Part shown: positions 38,798 through 47,582 of the stretch, piece by piece
Layout of the letters: every line of letters starts with the position of its first letter
Numbering within the stretch: the stretch's first letter is position 1
Source of the DNA: Mesorhizobium sp. ORS 3324
Lineage (GTDB): Bacteria > Pseudomonadota > Alphaproteobacteria > Rhizobiales > Rhizobiaceae
Direction of reading: 5' to 3'
DNA length: 64,000 bases
Assembly: GCA_000824825.2 (NCBI GenBank)
Contig: LM655170.1
Span: 11,853-75,852, forward strand
Made by a program: the position numbers and the translations under genes
The notes under the pieces: model-generated
What the model was told of the DNA's origin: nothing
What the model saw: the letters and a program-made list of their open reading frames with translations, nothing else
Database searches by the model: none

Positions 38798-39604
38798 ATG
38801 AGACAGCCTCTTCGCTGGCCCTGGCCCGATTTCGATGTCGACGAAGTCGATGCGCCGGCAATTGCCGTGGGCGTCGATGTCACCGAGACCCGGGCGGAGG
38901 TGCCCGACCATTGGCATCGCAAGGGCCAACTCGTCTTCGCGTTGGGAGGCGGCGTCACCTGCCGCGTTCCCGGCGGCCTGTGGATGGTGCCGCCGCATTG
39001 CGGTGTGTGGATTCCGGGCGGCATGGAGCACAGCAATATCGCAACCGCCAATGCCCGGCTTTTCTTCGTCTACATCGAGCCGGGTACCGCCGACCTGCCG
39101 GATCGGTGCTGCACACTTTCGATCTCGCCGCTGCTGCGCGAGCTGATCGTCGAACTGTCGGACTGCGCGCCGGACGATGCGAGATGCGCTTTCCTGGGAA
39201 AGGTCCTGCTCGCCGAACTGCCGCTTATGCCGGTGCAGCAATTGCACTTGCCGATCTCATCCGAGCCGCGCTTGAGGCGGATCGCCACCGCACTGTCGGA
39301 AAACCCAGCCGACCGTAGCACGCTGGCGCAATGGGCCGACCGCGTAGCGCTCAGCGAAAGCAGCCTCGCGCGCCTGGTGGTGAAGGAGACGGGCTTGAGC
39401 TTTGGGCGCTGGCGCCAGCAACTGCACCTGATCGTCGCGCTTAGGGAGCTGTCTTCCGGCGCCAGCGTGCAGCGGGTTTCGGGCGAGCTCGGCTATGAAT
39501 CCGTCACCGCTTTCATCACTATGTTCAAGAAGGCGCTAGGCAAGCCTCCGGCGAAATATCTCGGCGATATCGCGCGAAACGGCGGCTCCGCCTTCGTTGC
39601 CTGA
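38798..39604 (+). CDS. AraC-family transcriptional regulator with cupin domain
   Basis: 268 residues. N-terminal cupin-like sensor (VPDHWHRKGQLVFALGGGV, WMVPPHCGVWIPGGMEHSN) and C-terminal double HTH (LAQWADRVALSESSLARLVVKETGLSFGRWRQQ and VQRVSGELGYESVTAFITMFKKALGKPPAKYL). Divergent from the MDR reductase gene. Confidence 0.92.
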   Translation: MRQPLRWPWPDFDVDEVDAPAIAVGVDVTETRAEVPDHWHRKGQLVFALGGGVTCRVPGGLWMVPPHCGVWIPGGMEHSNIATANARLFFVYIEPGTADLPDRCCTLSISPLLRELIVELSDCAPDDARCAFLGKVLLAELPLMPVQQLHLPISSEPRLRRIATALSENPADRSTLAQWADRVALSESSLARLVVKETGLSFGRWRQQLHLIVALRELSSGASVQRVSGELGYESVTAFITMFKKALGKPPAKYLGDIARNGGSAFVA

Positions 39605-39610
39605 CGCGCA

Positions 39611-41410
39611 TCAGGCGAGCTGCGGTTTGACCGCCGAGGCGGGTTCGGCCGGATCGCCGGCCTTGGCCGTCACCACCTCGACGATGCCGCGGGCGATCTC
39701 GCGTTCGCCCATGATGACGGTGTCGGCTCCGAGCCCTTTCAGGTGCTCGACCTCGGCATCGGAATGGGCACGTGCAATGACATTGATCGCCGGATTGGCG
39801 GCGCGGGCCCTTAGCACGATTTGTCCGGCCTCGAAGGCGTTCGGGATAGCGAGGATCAGCCGCTTCGCGCCTTCCGGATTGGCGGCCGAAAAGACGTCCG
39901 CGTTGGCGGCGTTGCCGGCGACGGTTTCGATGCCACCCGCCTTGAGCTTCGACAGCGTCTTTTGGGCATCCTCGATGACCAGGAAGGGCAGGGCGGCTTC
40001 TTTCAGCGCGGCACCCACGAGGCTGCCGACGCGGCCATAGCCGACCAGGATCGAGTGGCCGCTGAGCGCGGTCCGCGGCGGCGGGCCATCTTCCTTTTCC
40101 GGAGCCGCCGCTACCGAAGCCACCTGACCCGGCTCCGTCGCCGGGCCGATAGGCCTTGCTTCCTCGGGCGCGGCGGCCTTGCCGGCGCGCTTCCCCAGCC
40201 ACGGCTTCATTCGGTCGGCGATGAGGAACATCAACGGATTGAGCAGGATCGACAGGATCGCGCCGGCGAGGATCAGGTCGCGGCCCTGCTCGGGCAGCAG
40301 CTTCAGCCCGACGCCGAGCTCGGCCAGGATGAAGGAGAATTCGCCGATCTGGGCGAGGCTCGCCGAAATCATCAGCGCAGTGGCGATCGGATAGCGGAAG
40401 GCGATGACGATGACGAAGGCGGCAAGCGACTTGCCGATGACGATGATGGCAAGCGTGGCCAGGATCGGCAGGCCGTTGCCGACGAGACTAAACGGATCGA
40501 ACAGCATGCCGACCGAGACGAAGAACAGCACCGAAAAGGCATCGCGCAGCGGCAGCGATTCCTCGGCGGCGCGGTGGCTGAGCTCGGATTCGCTCATGAT
40601 CATGCCGGCGAAGAAGGCGCCGAGCGCCAGCGAGACTCCGAACAGCTTTGCCGCGCCGAAGGCGACGCCGAGCGCGATGGCGAGCACCGAGAGCCGGAAC
40701 AACTCGCGCGAACCGGTATGGGCGACATAGTGCAGGATCCAGGGGATGACCCTGCGGCCGACGACCAGCATGACGACGACGAAGGCTGCGACCTTGGCCA
40801 AGGTCACGCCGACTACACCCCATATGCCGTAGCTCGCAGGCAGGAAGAACAGGCTCGAATGGTTGTCGGCCTGCGGCTGGCCGCCCAGCACGCCGGCCAA
40901 CACCGGCAGCAGCACCAGCGCCAGCACCATGGCCAGATCCTCGACGATCAGCCAGCCGACGGCGATGCGGCCGCGCTCGGTCTCGATCAGCCGCCGCTCC
41001 TGCATGGCGCGCAGCAGCACGACCGTCGAGGCGACGGAAAGCGCCAGGCCAAACACGAGGCCGGCGCCCAAAGACCAGCCGAGCAGCCAGGCAAGCCCGA
41101 CACCCAGCAGGGAGGCAAAGCCGATCTGCACGACGGCGCCGGGCACGGCAATCGCACGAACCGACAACAGGTCCTTCAGCGAGAAATGCAGGCCGACGCC
41201 GAACATCAGCAGGATGACGCCAATCTCGGCGAGCTCGTTGGCGAGGCCTGCATCGGCGACGAAGCCGGGCGTGTTCGGTCCGACCAGCACGCCGGCCACC
41301 AGATAGCCGACGAGCGGCGGAACGCGGAAACGGTTGGCCAACGCTCCGAACACGAAAGCAAGCCCCAAACCGGCGACGATGGTGGCGATAAGGGGCGTGT
41401 CATGCGGCAT
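39611..41410 (-). CDS. ybaL: YbaL-type CPA2 monovalent cation:proton antiporter
   Basis: 599 residues. The N-terminal 400 residues form the Na+/H+ exchanger-like membrane domain (about 12 helices), beginning MPHDTPLIATIVAGLGLAF and with VGYLVAGVLVGPNTPGF, AEIGVILLMFGVGLHF and VGWLIVEDLAMVL, all very close to E. coli YbaL. The C-terminal TrkA-N/RCK domain (about 445-565) has the nucleotide motif ILVGYGRVGSLVG. It probably exports K+ in exchange for protons under stress. Convergent with the AraC gene. Confidence 0.92.
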   Translation of the reverse strand: MPHDTPLIATIVAGLGLAFVFGALANRFRVPPLVGYLVAGVLVGPNTPGFVADAGLANELAEIGVILLMFGVGLHFSLKDLLSVRAIAVPGAVVQIGFASLLGVGLAWLLGWSLGAGLVFGLALSVASTVVLLRAMQERRLIETERGRIAVGWLIVEDLAMVLALVLLPVLAGVLGGQPQADNHSSLFFLPASYGIWGVVGVTLAKVAAFVVVMLVVGRRVIPWILHYVAHTGSRELFRLSVLAIALGVAFGAAKLFGVSLALGAFFAGMIMSESELSHRAAEESLPLRDAFSVLFFVSVGMLFDPFSLVGNGLPILATLAIIVIGKSLAAFVIVIAFRYPIATALMISASLAQIGEFSFILAELGVGLKLLPEQGRDLILAGAILSILLNPLMFLIADRMKPWLGKRAGKAAAPEEARPIGPATEPGQVASVAAAPEKEDGPPPRTALSGHSILVGYGRVGSLVGAALKEAALPFLVIEDAQKTLSKLKAGGIETVAGNAANADVFSAANPEGAKRLILAIPNAFEAGQIVLRARAANPAINVIARAHSDAEVEHLKGLGADTVIMGEREIARGIVEVVTAKAGDPAEPASAVKPQLA

Positions 41411-41603
41411 TGTCTATGGAGCGCCTTTCGAAGATCTCGATGTCGGACGGGCGCCCGCCGGGGCTGTCGCCTTTGGCAATATGACGGAGGGCGAGGCGAT
41501 GATGCAACCACTGTCGCGCGGAACCGGCGCCGAGGACGGCGCCGGACGAGGAAGATCGCAGTCGGCAGAGTCGCCGCTCAACGCAATGCGTTCGGTAACC
41601 GGC

Positions 41604-42044
41604 TCAGGCCGCCTGGAGCAGCTTCTCGATCTCGGAGACGGTATGGTTGGTCAACGTCTTCGGTATCTGCGCCTTCACCTTGGCGCAGACCTCCTTGTGC
41701 AGCTTCAGCCGCATCTCGCCCAGCACCTGGGGCGGCGCGATCAGCACGACCTCCTCGAAGGCGCCCCGGTGCGCGAGCTTGTAGAGTCGCCCGGCTATAT
41801 TGTCGGCGAAGCGTTCCTTGCCGATACGGTGCCAGTCGGTTTCCTCTATGGCACTGCGCGGCCCCTCATTACTGTATCTGCCCGGCTTGTCCGTGCCTTG
41901 CTCTCGGGTGGCGGGGTTCTCCTGCTCCATTTCCTGGACAACCTGCAGGTCTGGATGTCTGGCGTCTCCCCGGTTGCGAAGGAAAAGCGCCTTTTCGCCG
42001 TCTGCCACGATGACCCAAAGGCCACGTTTCAGAGTGATGCTCAT
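41604..42044 (-). CDS. Host attachment family protein
   Basis: 146 residues, cytosolic, with the family pattern WVIVADGEKALFLRN, an acidic/charged middle with EETDWHRIGKERFADNIA, and VVLIAPPQVLGEMR near the C-terminus. It belongs to the family annotated as protein required for attachment to host cells; the biochemical role is not established. Confidence 0.85.
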   Translation of the reverse strand: MSITLKRGLWVIVADGEKALFLRNRGDARHPDLQVVQEMEQENPATREQGTDKPGRYSNEGPRSAIEETDWHRIGKERFADNIAGRLYKLAHRGAFEEVVLIAPPQVLGEMRLKLHKEVCAKVKAQIPKTLTNHTVSEIEKLLQAA

Positions 42045-42468
42045 GGGGCTCCTCCTTTTGGACCTGCCGATCGAGCTTCAAAAATGTGGTCTGTCGGCAG
42101 GGATAATATCGTTAGCCAAACGTGCCGCCGAGCGCGATTGTTCCAGCCAAACATGACTGCTCGACCGACTTCTGCAAGGCGCATCGAGCAGCCGCTCGAC
42201 AAGGCTACAGCTTTAATCTACTAACTTGGTAGAAATTAGAAAAAACTGTTTTGCCTCCCTGGCCGAGCGGCGCTAAAAATTATGCCAGATCAACGGCTGC
42301 CGGCAAGGCGTCTGGTCACCTTAATTTCCGGAATAGAATTTTTTTCTCTTGCTTTTTGCGCTTGCGAAAAAGCGATTGCCTGCCATCGAGGGATGCGCGA
42401 GTGCTTGCCTTCTGGTTTTTGCCGCGCCCGCATAAAACTGCCGAACTGTTATCGTATTTGCTATCGCC
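42045..42468. promoter_or_regulatory. Long leader/promoter region of the cys operon
   Basis: 424 bp with no credible gene, AT-richer than the neighbours. It contains a near-perfect 17-bp palindrome, TCTAC-N7-GTAGA, at 42217-42233, about 235 bp upstream of cysG. The TCTAC half-site with an AT-rich flank is the kind of site I associate with Rrf2-type sulfur regulators. Small open frames in this region are not supported. Confidence 0.5.
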
Positions 42469-43917
42469 ATGTCGCAAGCCAACGCCAAGCTCAATGCCTT
42501 CCCCGTCTTCATGCGGGTCGACGGCGAAGCTGTGGCTATCGTCGGCAACGGCGAGGGGGCGCTCGCCAAGGCCAGGCTGCTTGCGCAGTCAAACGCGAAG
42601 CTGCGCATCATCGCGGACGACGCCGATCCCGAGCTTCTGAATTTCATCGCGACCGCCGGCGCCGTCCATGTCGATGCGGCCTATGATGCCGCGCATCTCG
42701 AAGGCGCGGCCATGGTGTTTGCCGCCAGCGGCGACGAGGCGCTCGACCGCCGCGTCGCCGAGGATGCGCGCAGGCAGGGCATCCCGGCCAATGTCGTGGA
42801 CCGGCCGGAACTCTGCGATTTCTTCACCCCGGCGCTGGTCAACCGCGCGCCGGTCGCCATCGCCATCGGCACCGAGGGCGCCGGGCCCGTGCTGGCGCAG
42901 ATGCTGCGCGCGCGCATCGACCGCATGCTGTCGCCATCGCTCGGCCGGCTGGCGGCGCTAGCGGCTTCGTTCCGCGCTGCTGCCGAGCGCCTGCCGAAGG
43001 GCAATCGTCGCCGCCGCTTCTGGAGCGATTTCTTCGCCGGCGCTCCGGCCAAGGCTATCGAAGCCGGCGAGTTCGCGCGGGCGCATGATGCCGCGCTCGA
43101 CCTTCTGGCCGCGAAAGCGCTGGCGGGGGGCCACATCGCGCTGGTCGGCGCTGGTCCGGGCGCGGAAGACCTTCTGACGCTGCGCGCCCACCGACTGCTC
43201 ATGGAGGCGGACGCGATCGTCTATGACGCGCTGGTGCCGGAAGGGATTGTCGCCATGGGCCGCCGCGATGCCGAGCGCCTGCCTGTCGGCAAGCGCAAGG
43301 GCTGCCATTCCAAGAGCCAGGATGAGATCAACGCGCTGCTCATCGAGCTTGGCCGCGCCGGCAAGCGCGTGGTGCGGCTGAAGTCCGGCGATCCTTTGGT
43401 GTTCGGCCGGGCGGGTGAGGAGATGGCGGCACTTCGCGAGGCCGGCGTCGGCTATGAGGTGGTTCCGGGCGTCACCGCCGCCTTCGCCGCGGCAGCCGAC
43501 TTCGAATTGCCGCTGACGCTGCGCGGTGTTTCGTCCTCGATGGTGTTCACCACCGGGCACGACCTCAAGGGCAACTCGCTGCCCGACTGGGCAAAGCTTG
43601 CCATCACGGGTGCGACTGTCGCCGTCTATATGGGCCGCTCGGTTGCCGCCGAGGTCGCCGGCCGGCTGATCGAAGCGGGGTTGTCGCCCGACACTGCGGT
43701 CGCCGTCGTCGAGAATGCCAGCCTCGGCAACCGACGTCGTTTCCATGGCACGCTGGCCGACCTGCCCTCGCTGGAGGCGCGCGCCGACCTGACCGGGCCG
43801 GTCATGACGATCATCGGCGACGCTGTCGCCGGCGCCAATTTCGAACGATCCGAGCCGCTCGCGGCACACAAACAAGAAGAAGCGGCCAACGTTACGGCCG
43901 AAGGAGTTCAGCAATGA
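42469..43917 (+). CDS. cysG: Siroheme synthase CysG
   Basis: 482-residue trifunctional enzyme: an N-terminal precorrin-2 dehydrogenase/ferrochelatase domain (FMRVDGEAVAIVGNGEGALAK, about 15-35) and a C-terminal uroporphyrinogen III methyltransferase domain (IALVGAGPGAEDLLTLRAHRLL, SGDPLVFGRAGEE, VPGVTAAFAAAA). It makes the siroheme needed by the sulfite reductase encoded two genes downstream. The stop overlaps the next start as ATGA. Confidence 0.95.
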   Translation: MSQANAKLNAFPVFMRVDGEAVAIVGNGEGALAKARLLAQSNAKLRIIADDADPELLNFIATAGAVHVDAAYDAAHLEGAAMVFAASGDEALDRRVAEDARRQGIPANVVDRPELCDFFTPALVNRAPVAIAIGTEGAGPVLAQMLRARIDRMLSPSLGRLAALAASFRAAAERLPKGNRRRRFWSDFFAGAPAKAIEAGEFARAHDAALDLLAAKALAGGHIALVGAGPGAEDLLTLRAHRLLMEADAIVYDALVPEGIVAMGRRDAERLPVGKRKGCHSKSQDEINALLIELGRAGKRVVRLKSGDPLVFGRAGEEMAALREAGVGYEVVPGVTAAFAAAADFELPLTLRGVSSSMVFTTGHDLKGNSLPDWAKLAITGATVAVYMGRSVAAEVAGRLIEAGLSPDTAVAVVENASLGNRRRFHGTLADLPSLEARADLTGPVMTIIGDAVAGANFERSEPLAAHKQEEAANVTAEGVQQ

Positions 43918-44219
43918 AGGTTCTGACCGCGAACAGGCTCTCCGACGGCATCGCCGTCTGGTATGCCGATGGCGGCTGGGCGGAAACAATCGGCCATGCC
44001 GACCTTGCCCAGGACAAGGCGGCGGAGGACCGGCTGGAGGCGATCGGCGCCGCGGCGGCTGCCAACAACGAGGTGGTCGACGTCAACCTGATCGACGTCA
44101 CCGTCGCGAACGGGTTGGTCGAGGCAGTGCGGCTACGCGAGAAGATTCGCGCTGCGGGTCCCACCATCCGCACCGATATCGGCAAGCAGGCGAGCCCGGC
44201 ACCGGCCCGGGCGGCATAG
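43914..44219 (+). CDS. DUF2849 protein of the sulfite reductase operon
   Basis: 101 residues, coupled to cysG by ATGA. SDGIAVWYADGGWAETIGHADLA and VVDVNLIDVTVANGLVEAVRLREKIRAAGPTIR fit DUF2849, a small protein regularly found between cysG and cysI in alphaproteobacteria. Its role in sulfite reduction is undefined. Confidence 0.9.
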   Translation: MKVLTANRLSDGIAVWYADGGWAETIGHADLAQDKAAEDRLEAIGAAAAANNEVVDVNLIDVTVANGLVEAVRLREKIRAAGPTIRTDIGKQASPAPARAA

Positions 44220-44256
44220 TTCAAGCAAGAGGGCGAAGCGCCCCGGAAGACGAAGC

Positions 44257-45927
44257 ATGTACCGTTACGACGAGTTCGACCACGATTTCGTAAAGGCCCG
44301 CGTCGCAGAATTCAGCGACCAGGTGCAGCGCCGGCTTGCCGGCGAGATCACCGAGGACCAGTTCCGGCCGCTCCGGCTGATGAACGGCGTCTATCTGCAG
44401 CTGCATGCCTATATGCTGCGCATCGCCGTGCCCTACGGCACGCTGAACAGCCGGCAATTGCGCATGCTTGGCCACATCGCCCGCAAATACGACAAGGGCT
44501 ACGGCCACTTCACCACGCGCCAGAACATCCAGTTCAACTGGCCTGCGCTGTCCGACATCCCGGCGATCCTTGCCGATCTCGCGAGCGTCGAGATGCATGC
44601 CATCCAGACCAGCGGCAACTGCATCCGCAACGTCACCGCAGACCATTTCGCGGGTGCGGCCGCCGACGAGGTTGCCGATCCGCGCCCCTATGCGGAAATC
44701 CTGCGCCAGTGGTCTTCGGTGCATCCGGAGTTCTCGTACCTGCCGCGCAAGTTCAAGATTGCGGTGACCGGCGCCGAGCGCGACCGCGCCGCCATCCAGA
44801 CGCACGACATCGGACTGCATCTGAAGAAGAACGCCGCCGGCGAGCTCGGCTTTGCCGTCTATGTCGGCGGCGGCCAGGGCCGTACGCCGATGGTCGCCAA
44901 GAAGATCCGCGACTTCCTGCCGGAAGCCGAGCTGTTGTCCTACTGCACGGCGATCCTGCGCGTTTACAACCTCTATGGTCGCCGCGACAACAAGTTCAAG
45001 GCGCGCATCAAGATCCTCGTCCACGAGACCGGCGTGGAGGAAATCACGCGCCAGATCGAGGCCGAATGGCAGGAACTCAAGGACGCCGAGCTGAAGCTGC
45101 CGGAGGCCGACATCCAGGCAATCAATGCCTATTTCGCGCCGCCGGCATTGCCGGACCGGCCGGAGGGTGATGCGCTGGTCAAGCAGGCGCGGCTCGATTC
45201 CAGGAGCTTCTCGGAATGGCTCGACCAGAACGTCGTGACGCATCGCCACCCCGACTATGCGGCGGTGACCATCTCACTCAAGGGCATCGGCGAGGTGCCC
45301 GGCGACGCCAGCGACAGCCAGATGGAGGCGGTTGCCGACATCGCCGAGAAATACGCTTTCGACGAGCTGCGCGTCAGCCACGAGCAGAACCTTATCCTGC
45401 CGCATGTGGCGCGCGCCGACCTCAAGGCGGTCTATGATGCGCTGGTCGAGATCGGGTTGGCGACGGCCAATTCCAACCTGATCAGCGATATCATCTCCTG
45501 TCCGGGCCTCGACTATTGCTCGTTGGCCACGGCGCGCTCCATTCCGGTGGCGCAGGAAATCTCGCGCCGCTTCGCCTCGCTGGAGCGGCAGCGCGAGATC
45601 GGCGAGCTGAAGCTGAAGATCTCCGGCTGCATCAATGCCTGCGGCCACCACCATGTCGGCCATATCGGCATCCTCGGCGTGGAGAAGAAGGGCACCGAGC
45701 TCTACCAGGTGACGCTCGGCGGCTCGGCCGATGAGAACACGTCGGTGGGCGAGATCATCGGCCCCGGCTTCTCCTCGGAGGAAATCACCGATGCCATCGA
45801 GCAGATCGTCGAAACCTATCTCGGCCTTCGGCTCAATCCCGATGAACGTTTTATCGACGCCTACCGCCGTGTCGGTCCCGCGCCGTTCAAGGAGGCGCTT
45901 TATGCTGGCGAAACCAAGGCCGCTTGA
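44257..45927 (+). CDS. cysI: Sulfite reductase hemoprotein subunit (CysI-like)
   Basis: 556-residue siroheme/4Fe-4S enzyme of the nitrite/sulfite reductase superfamily, reducing sulfite to sulfide. Two ferredoxin-like half-domains (for example GHFTTRQNIQFNWP near 82-95) and cluster-binding cysteines in CPGLDYC (about 415-421) and SGCINACGHHHVGHIG (about 457-470). Its operon with cysG, cysH and DUF934 points to sulfite rather than nitrite. The last 26 bases overlap cysH. Confidence 0.93.
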   Translation: MYRYDEFDHDFVKARVAEFSDQVQRRLAGEITEDQFRPLRLMNGVYLQLHAYMLRIAVPYGTLNSRQLRMLGHIARKYDKGYGHFTTRQNIQFNWPALSDIPAILADLASVEMHAIQTSGNCIRNVTADHFAGAAADEVADPRPYAEILRQWSSVHPEFSYLPRKFKIAVTGAERDRAAIQTHDIGLHLKKNAAGELGFAVYVGGGQGRTPMVAKKIRDFLPEAELLSYCTAILRVYNLYGRRDNKFKARIKILVHETGVEEITRQIEAEWQELKDAELKLPEADIQAINAYFAPPALPDRPEGDALVKQARLDSRSFSEWLDQNVVTHRHPDYAAVTISLKGIGEVPGDASDSQMEAVADIAEKYAFDELRVSHEQNLILPHVARADLKAVYDALVEIGLATANSNLISDIISCPGLDYCSLATARSIPVAQEISRRFASLERQREIGELKLKISGCINACGHHHVGHIGILGVEKKGTELYQVTLGGSADENTSVGEIIGPGFSSEEITDAIEQIVETYLGLRLNPDERFIDAYRRVGPAPFKEALYAGETKAA

Positions 45928-46666
45928 CAGGGTTGGCGGCGTCGAGGCCGGCGTTGCCGCGGAAGCGGCGGGGCTCGACGCACTGCTCGGCCATCTGAAG
46001 CCAATCGAGATCATCGAGCGGTCGCTGCGCGAATTCTTCCGCGGCGAGATCGCCGCCGTGTCGTCCTTCGGCGCGGATTCGGCGGTGCTCTTGCACATGA
46101 TCGCCGAGATCGACCGCTCGCTGCCGGTGATCTTCCTCGACACCGGCAAGCATTTCGAGGAAACGCTGGACTACCGCGACGCGCTGGTCGCCGATTTCGG
46201 GCTGACCGATGTCAGGGTGATCAAGCCGGACGAGGCGGCGCTCGAACGCGTCGACCCGACCGGCAGACTGCACGAGACCGACACCGACGCGTGCTGCAAT
46301 GTTCGCAAGGTCGAGCCGCTGGCGCGCGGCGTCGAGCCGTTCCGCGCCTGGTTCACGGGGCGCAAGCGCTTCCAGGCTTCGACGCGCGCGGCACTTCCGG
46401 TGTTCGAGGCGGTCGGCTCGCGCATCCGCATCAATCCGCTGGCGCACTGGACGACGTCGGACCAGGCCGACTACATGCGCGCGCATGTGCTGCGCGAAAA
46501 TCCGCTGGTCGCCTATGGCTATCTCTCGATCGGCTGCTTCCCGTGCACGCAGCCCGTACAGCCCGGCGAGGATGTGCGCAGTGGCCGCTGGGCAGGGCAT
46601 GCCAAGACCGAGTGCGGCATCCACCTGTCGGGGCTGGAAAAGTCGCTGACCGACGCATCACTTTGA
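45902..46666 (+). CDS. cysH: Adenylylsulfate (APS) reductase
   Basis: 254 residues from ATG at 45902, inside the cysI 3' end. Adenine-nucleotide alpha-hydrolase fold with SSFGADSAVLLHM (about 50), an iron-sulfur-binding CC pair in DACCNVRK (about 129-136) and CFPC (about 212), and the catalytic cysteine in ECGIHL. The CC..CxxC cluster motif marks the APS-reducing, 4Fe-4S form, as in other rhizobia, rather than the PAPS reductase of enterics. Confidence 0.93.
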   Translation: MLAKPRPLDRVGGVEAGVAAEAAGLDALLGHLKPIEIIERSLREFFRGEIAAVSSFGADSAVLLHMIAEIDRSLPVIFLDTGKHFEETLDYRDALVADFGLTDVRVIKPDEAALERVDPTGRLHETDTDACCNVRKVEPLARGVEPFRAWFTGRKRFQASTRAALPVFEAVGSRIRINPLAHWTTSDQADYMRAHVLRENPLVAYGYLSIGCFPCTQPVQPGEDVRSGRWAGHAKTECGIHLSGLEKSLTDASL

Positions 46667-46970
46667 GGATACGCCTCTATTCAGGTGAGGCCGGCCTGCA
46701 AATGGCGGCTTCCTGCGCTTCCGGTCTTCGCCGGCCGAAGCACAGATGGGAGCATGGCAGTTGAATTAGGCTACGGCCGGCGTAGGCCGGCCTTCGCCGG
46801 CCGAAGCACAGATGAGTGGCGTGGCAGTTGAATTTGGGCTACGGCCGGCGTAGGGCGGTGCTCACGTACTTCAAGTACGCTCCGACCGGTTCTCGGAAGC
46901 CGTCATTTTCGACTCGGCCTGACATGAATAGCGACATATCCTTGCATCCTTAGGGGCATTAGGAATTTTG
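46667..46970. repeat. Tandem intergenic repeat between cysH and the DUF934 gene
   Basis: 304 bp. Two tandem units of about 64 bp (46726-46789 and 46792-46854) each begin with the palindromic CTTCGCCGGCCGAAG, carry ACAGATG and GGCAGTTGAAT, and end CTACGGCCGGCGTAGG, itself a hairpin. A small CAAGTA/TACTTG hairpin-like stretch and GTCCGACC-type sequence follow. No gene seen. Confidence 0.75.
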
Positions 46971-47504
46971 ATGACCGACCCGACCAAATCGGAAACCCGC
47001 CTCTGGACCCCGAAAGGTTTTCGCGAGGATGACTGGACCCACGCCGAGAGCGCCGAGGCGCTTGCCGGCAATGGCCGCTTCATCCTGCCGCTGCAGGCCT
47101 TCCTCGGGCTCGATGACGACACCCGCAGGTCGGCCAGGGAGCGCATCGGCGTGCAGTTGCTGCCAGGCGACGAGCTCGACAAGATCGTCGGCCTGCTCGA
47201 CCAGCTGTCGCTGGTGGCGCTTGCCTTCCCGGCGTTCAACGACGGGCGCTCCTTCTCCAAAGGCGAGCTGCTGCGCACCCGGCATAACTTCAAGGGCGCG
47301 GTCCGTGCCACGGGCCAGGTGCTGGTCGACCAGCTGCCGCATATGCTGAGGCTCGGCTTCGACGAGTTTGAGGTCTCCAATCCGGTGCTCCTCAAGCGGC
47401 TGGAAGAAGGCCGCACCGGTGGGCTGCCGGTCTATTACCAGCCGGCCGTGGAGCCTGAGGCCAAGGGCCCGAGATATTCCTGGCGGCGCAAGCGCCCCGG
47501 CTGA
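46971..47504 (+). CDS. DUF934 oxidoreductase-associated protein
   Basis: 177 residues from ATG at 46971, with AGGAATTTTG just upstream; a TTG one codon earlier is less likely. RFILPLQAFLGLDDDTR, LALVAFPAF-like core (VALAFPAFNDGRSFSKGELLR) and DQLPHMLRLGFDEFEV are the DUF934 signature. DUF934 is a regular partner of cysI/cysH in alpha- and betaproteobacteria; its function in sulfite reduction is unknown. Here it is separated from cysH by a repeat-filled gap. Confidence 0.9.
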   Translation: MTDPTKSETRLWTPKGFREDDWTHAESAEALAGNGRFILPLQAFLGLDDDTRRSARERIGVQLLPGDELDKIVGLLDQLSLVALAFPAFNDGRSFSKGELLRTRHNFKGAVRATGQVLVDQLPHMLRLGFDEFEVSNPVLLKRLEEGRTGGLPVYYQPAVEPEAKGPRYSWRRKRPG

Positions 47505-47582
47505 CGCAGCGGCATCTTTACAAGGCATTCGCGCAAGTCTTCTCTCCGAGAACGGACGGAAACATCCGCCGGGGAGGGGACC

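Noticed and set aside
39821..42013. 730-codon open frame antisense to ybaL and the attachment protein gene
   Set aside because: Shadow frame; both minus-strand genes have recognisable families.
42282..42686. 134-codon frame upstream of and overlapping cysG
   Set aside because: Runs out of frame into cysG, lacks a ribosome-binding site, and composition is that of a shadow.
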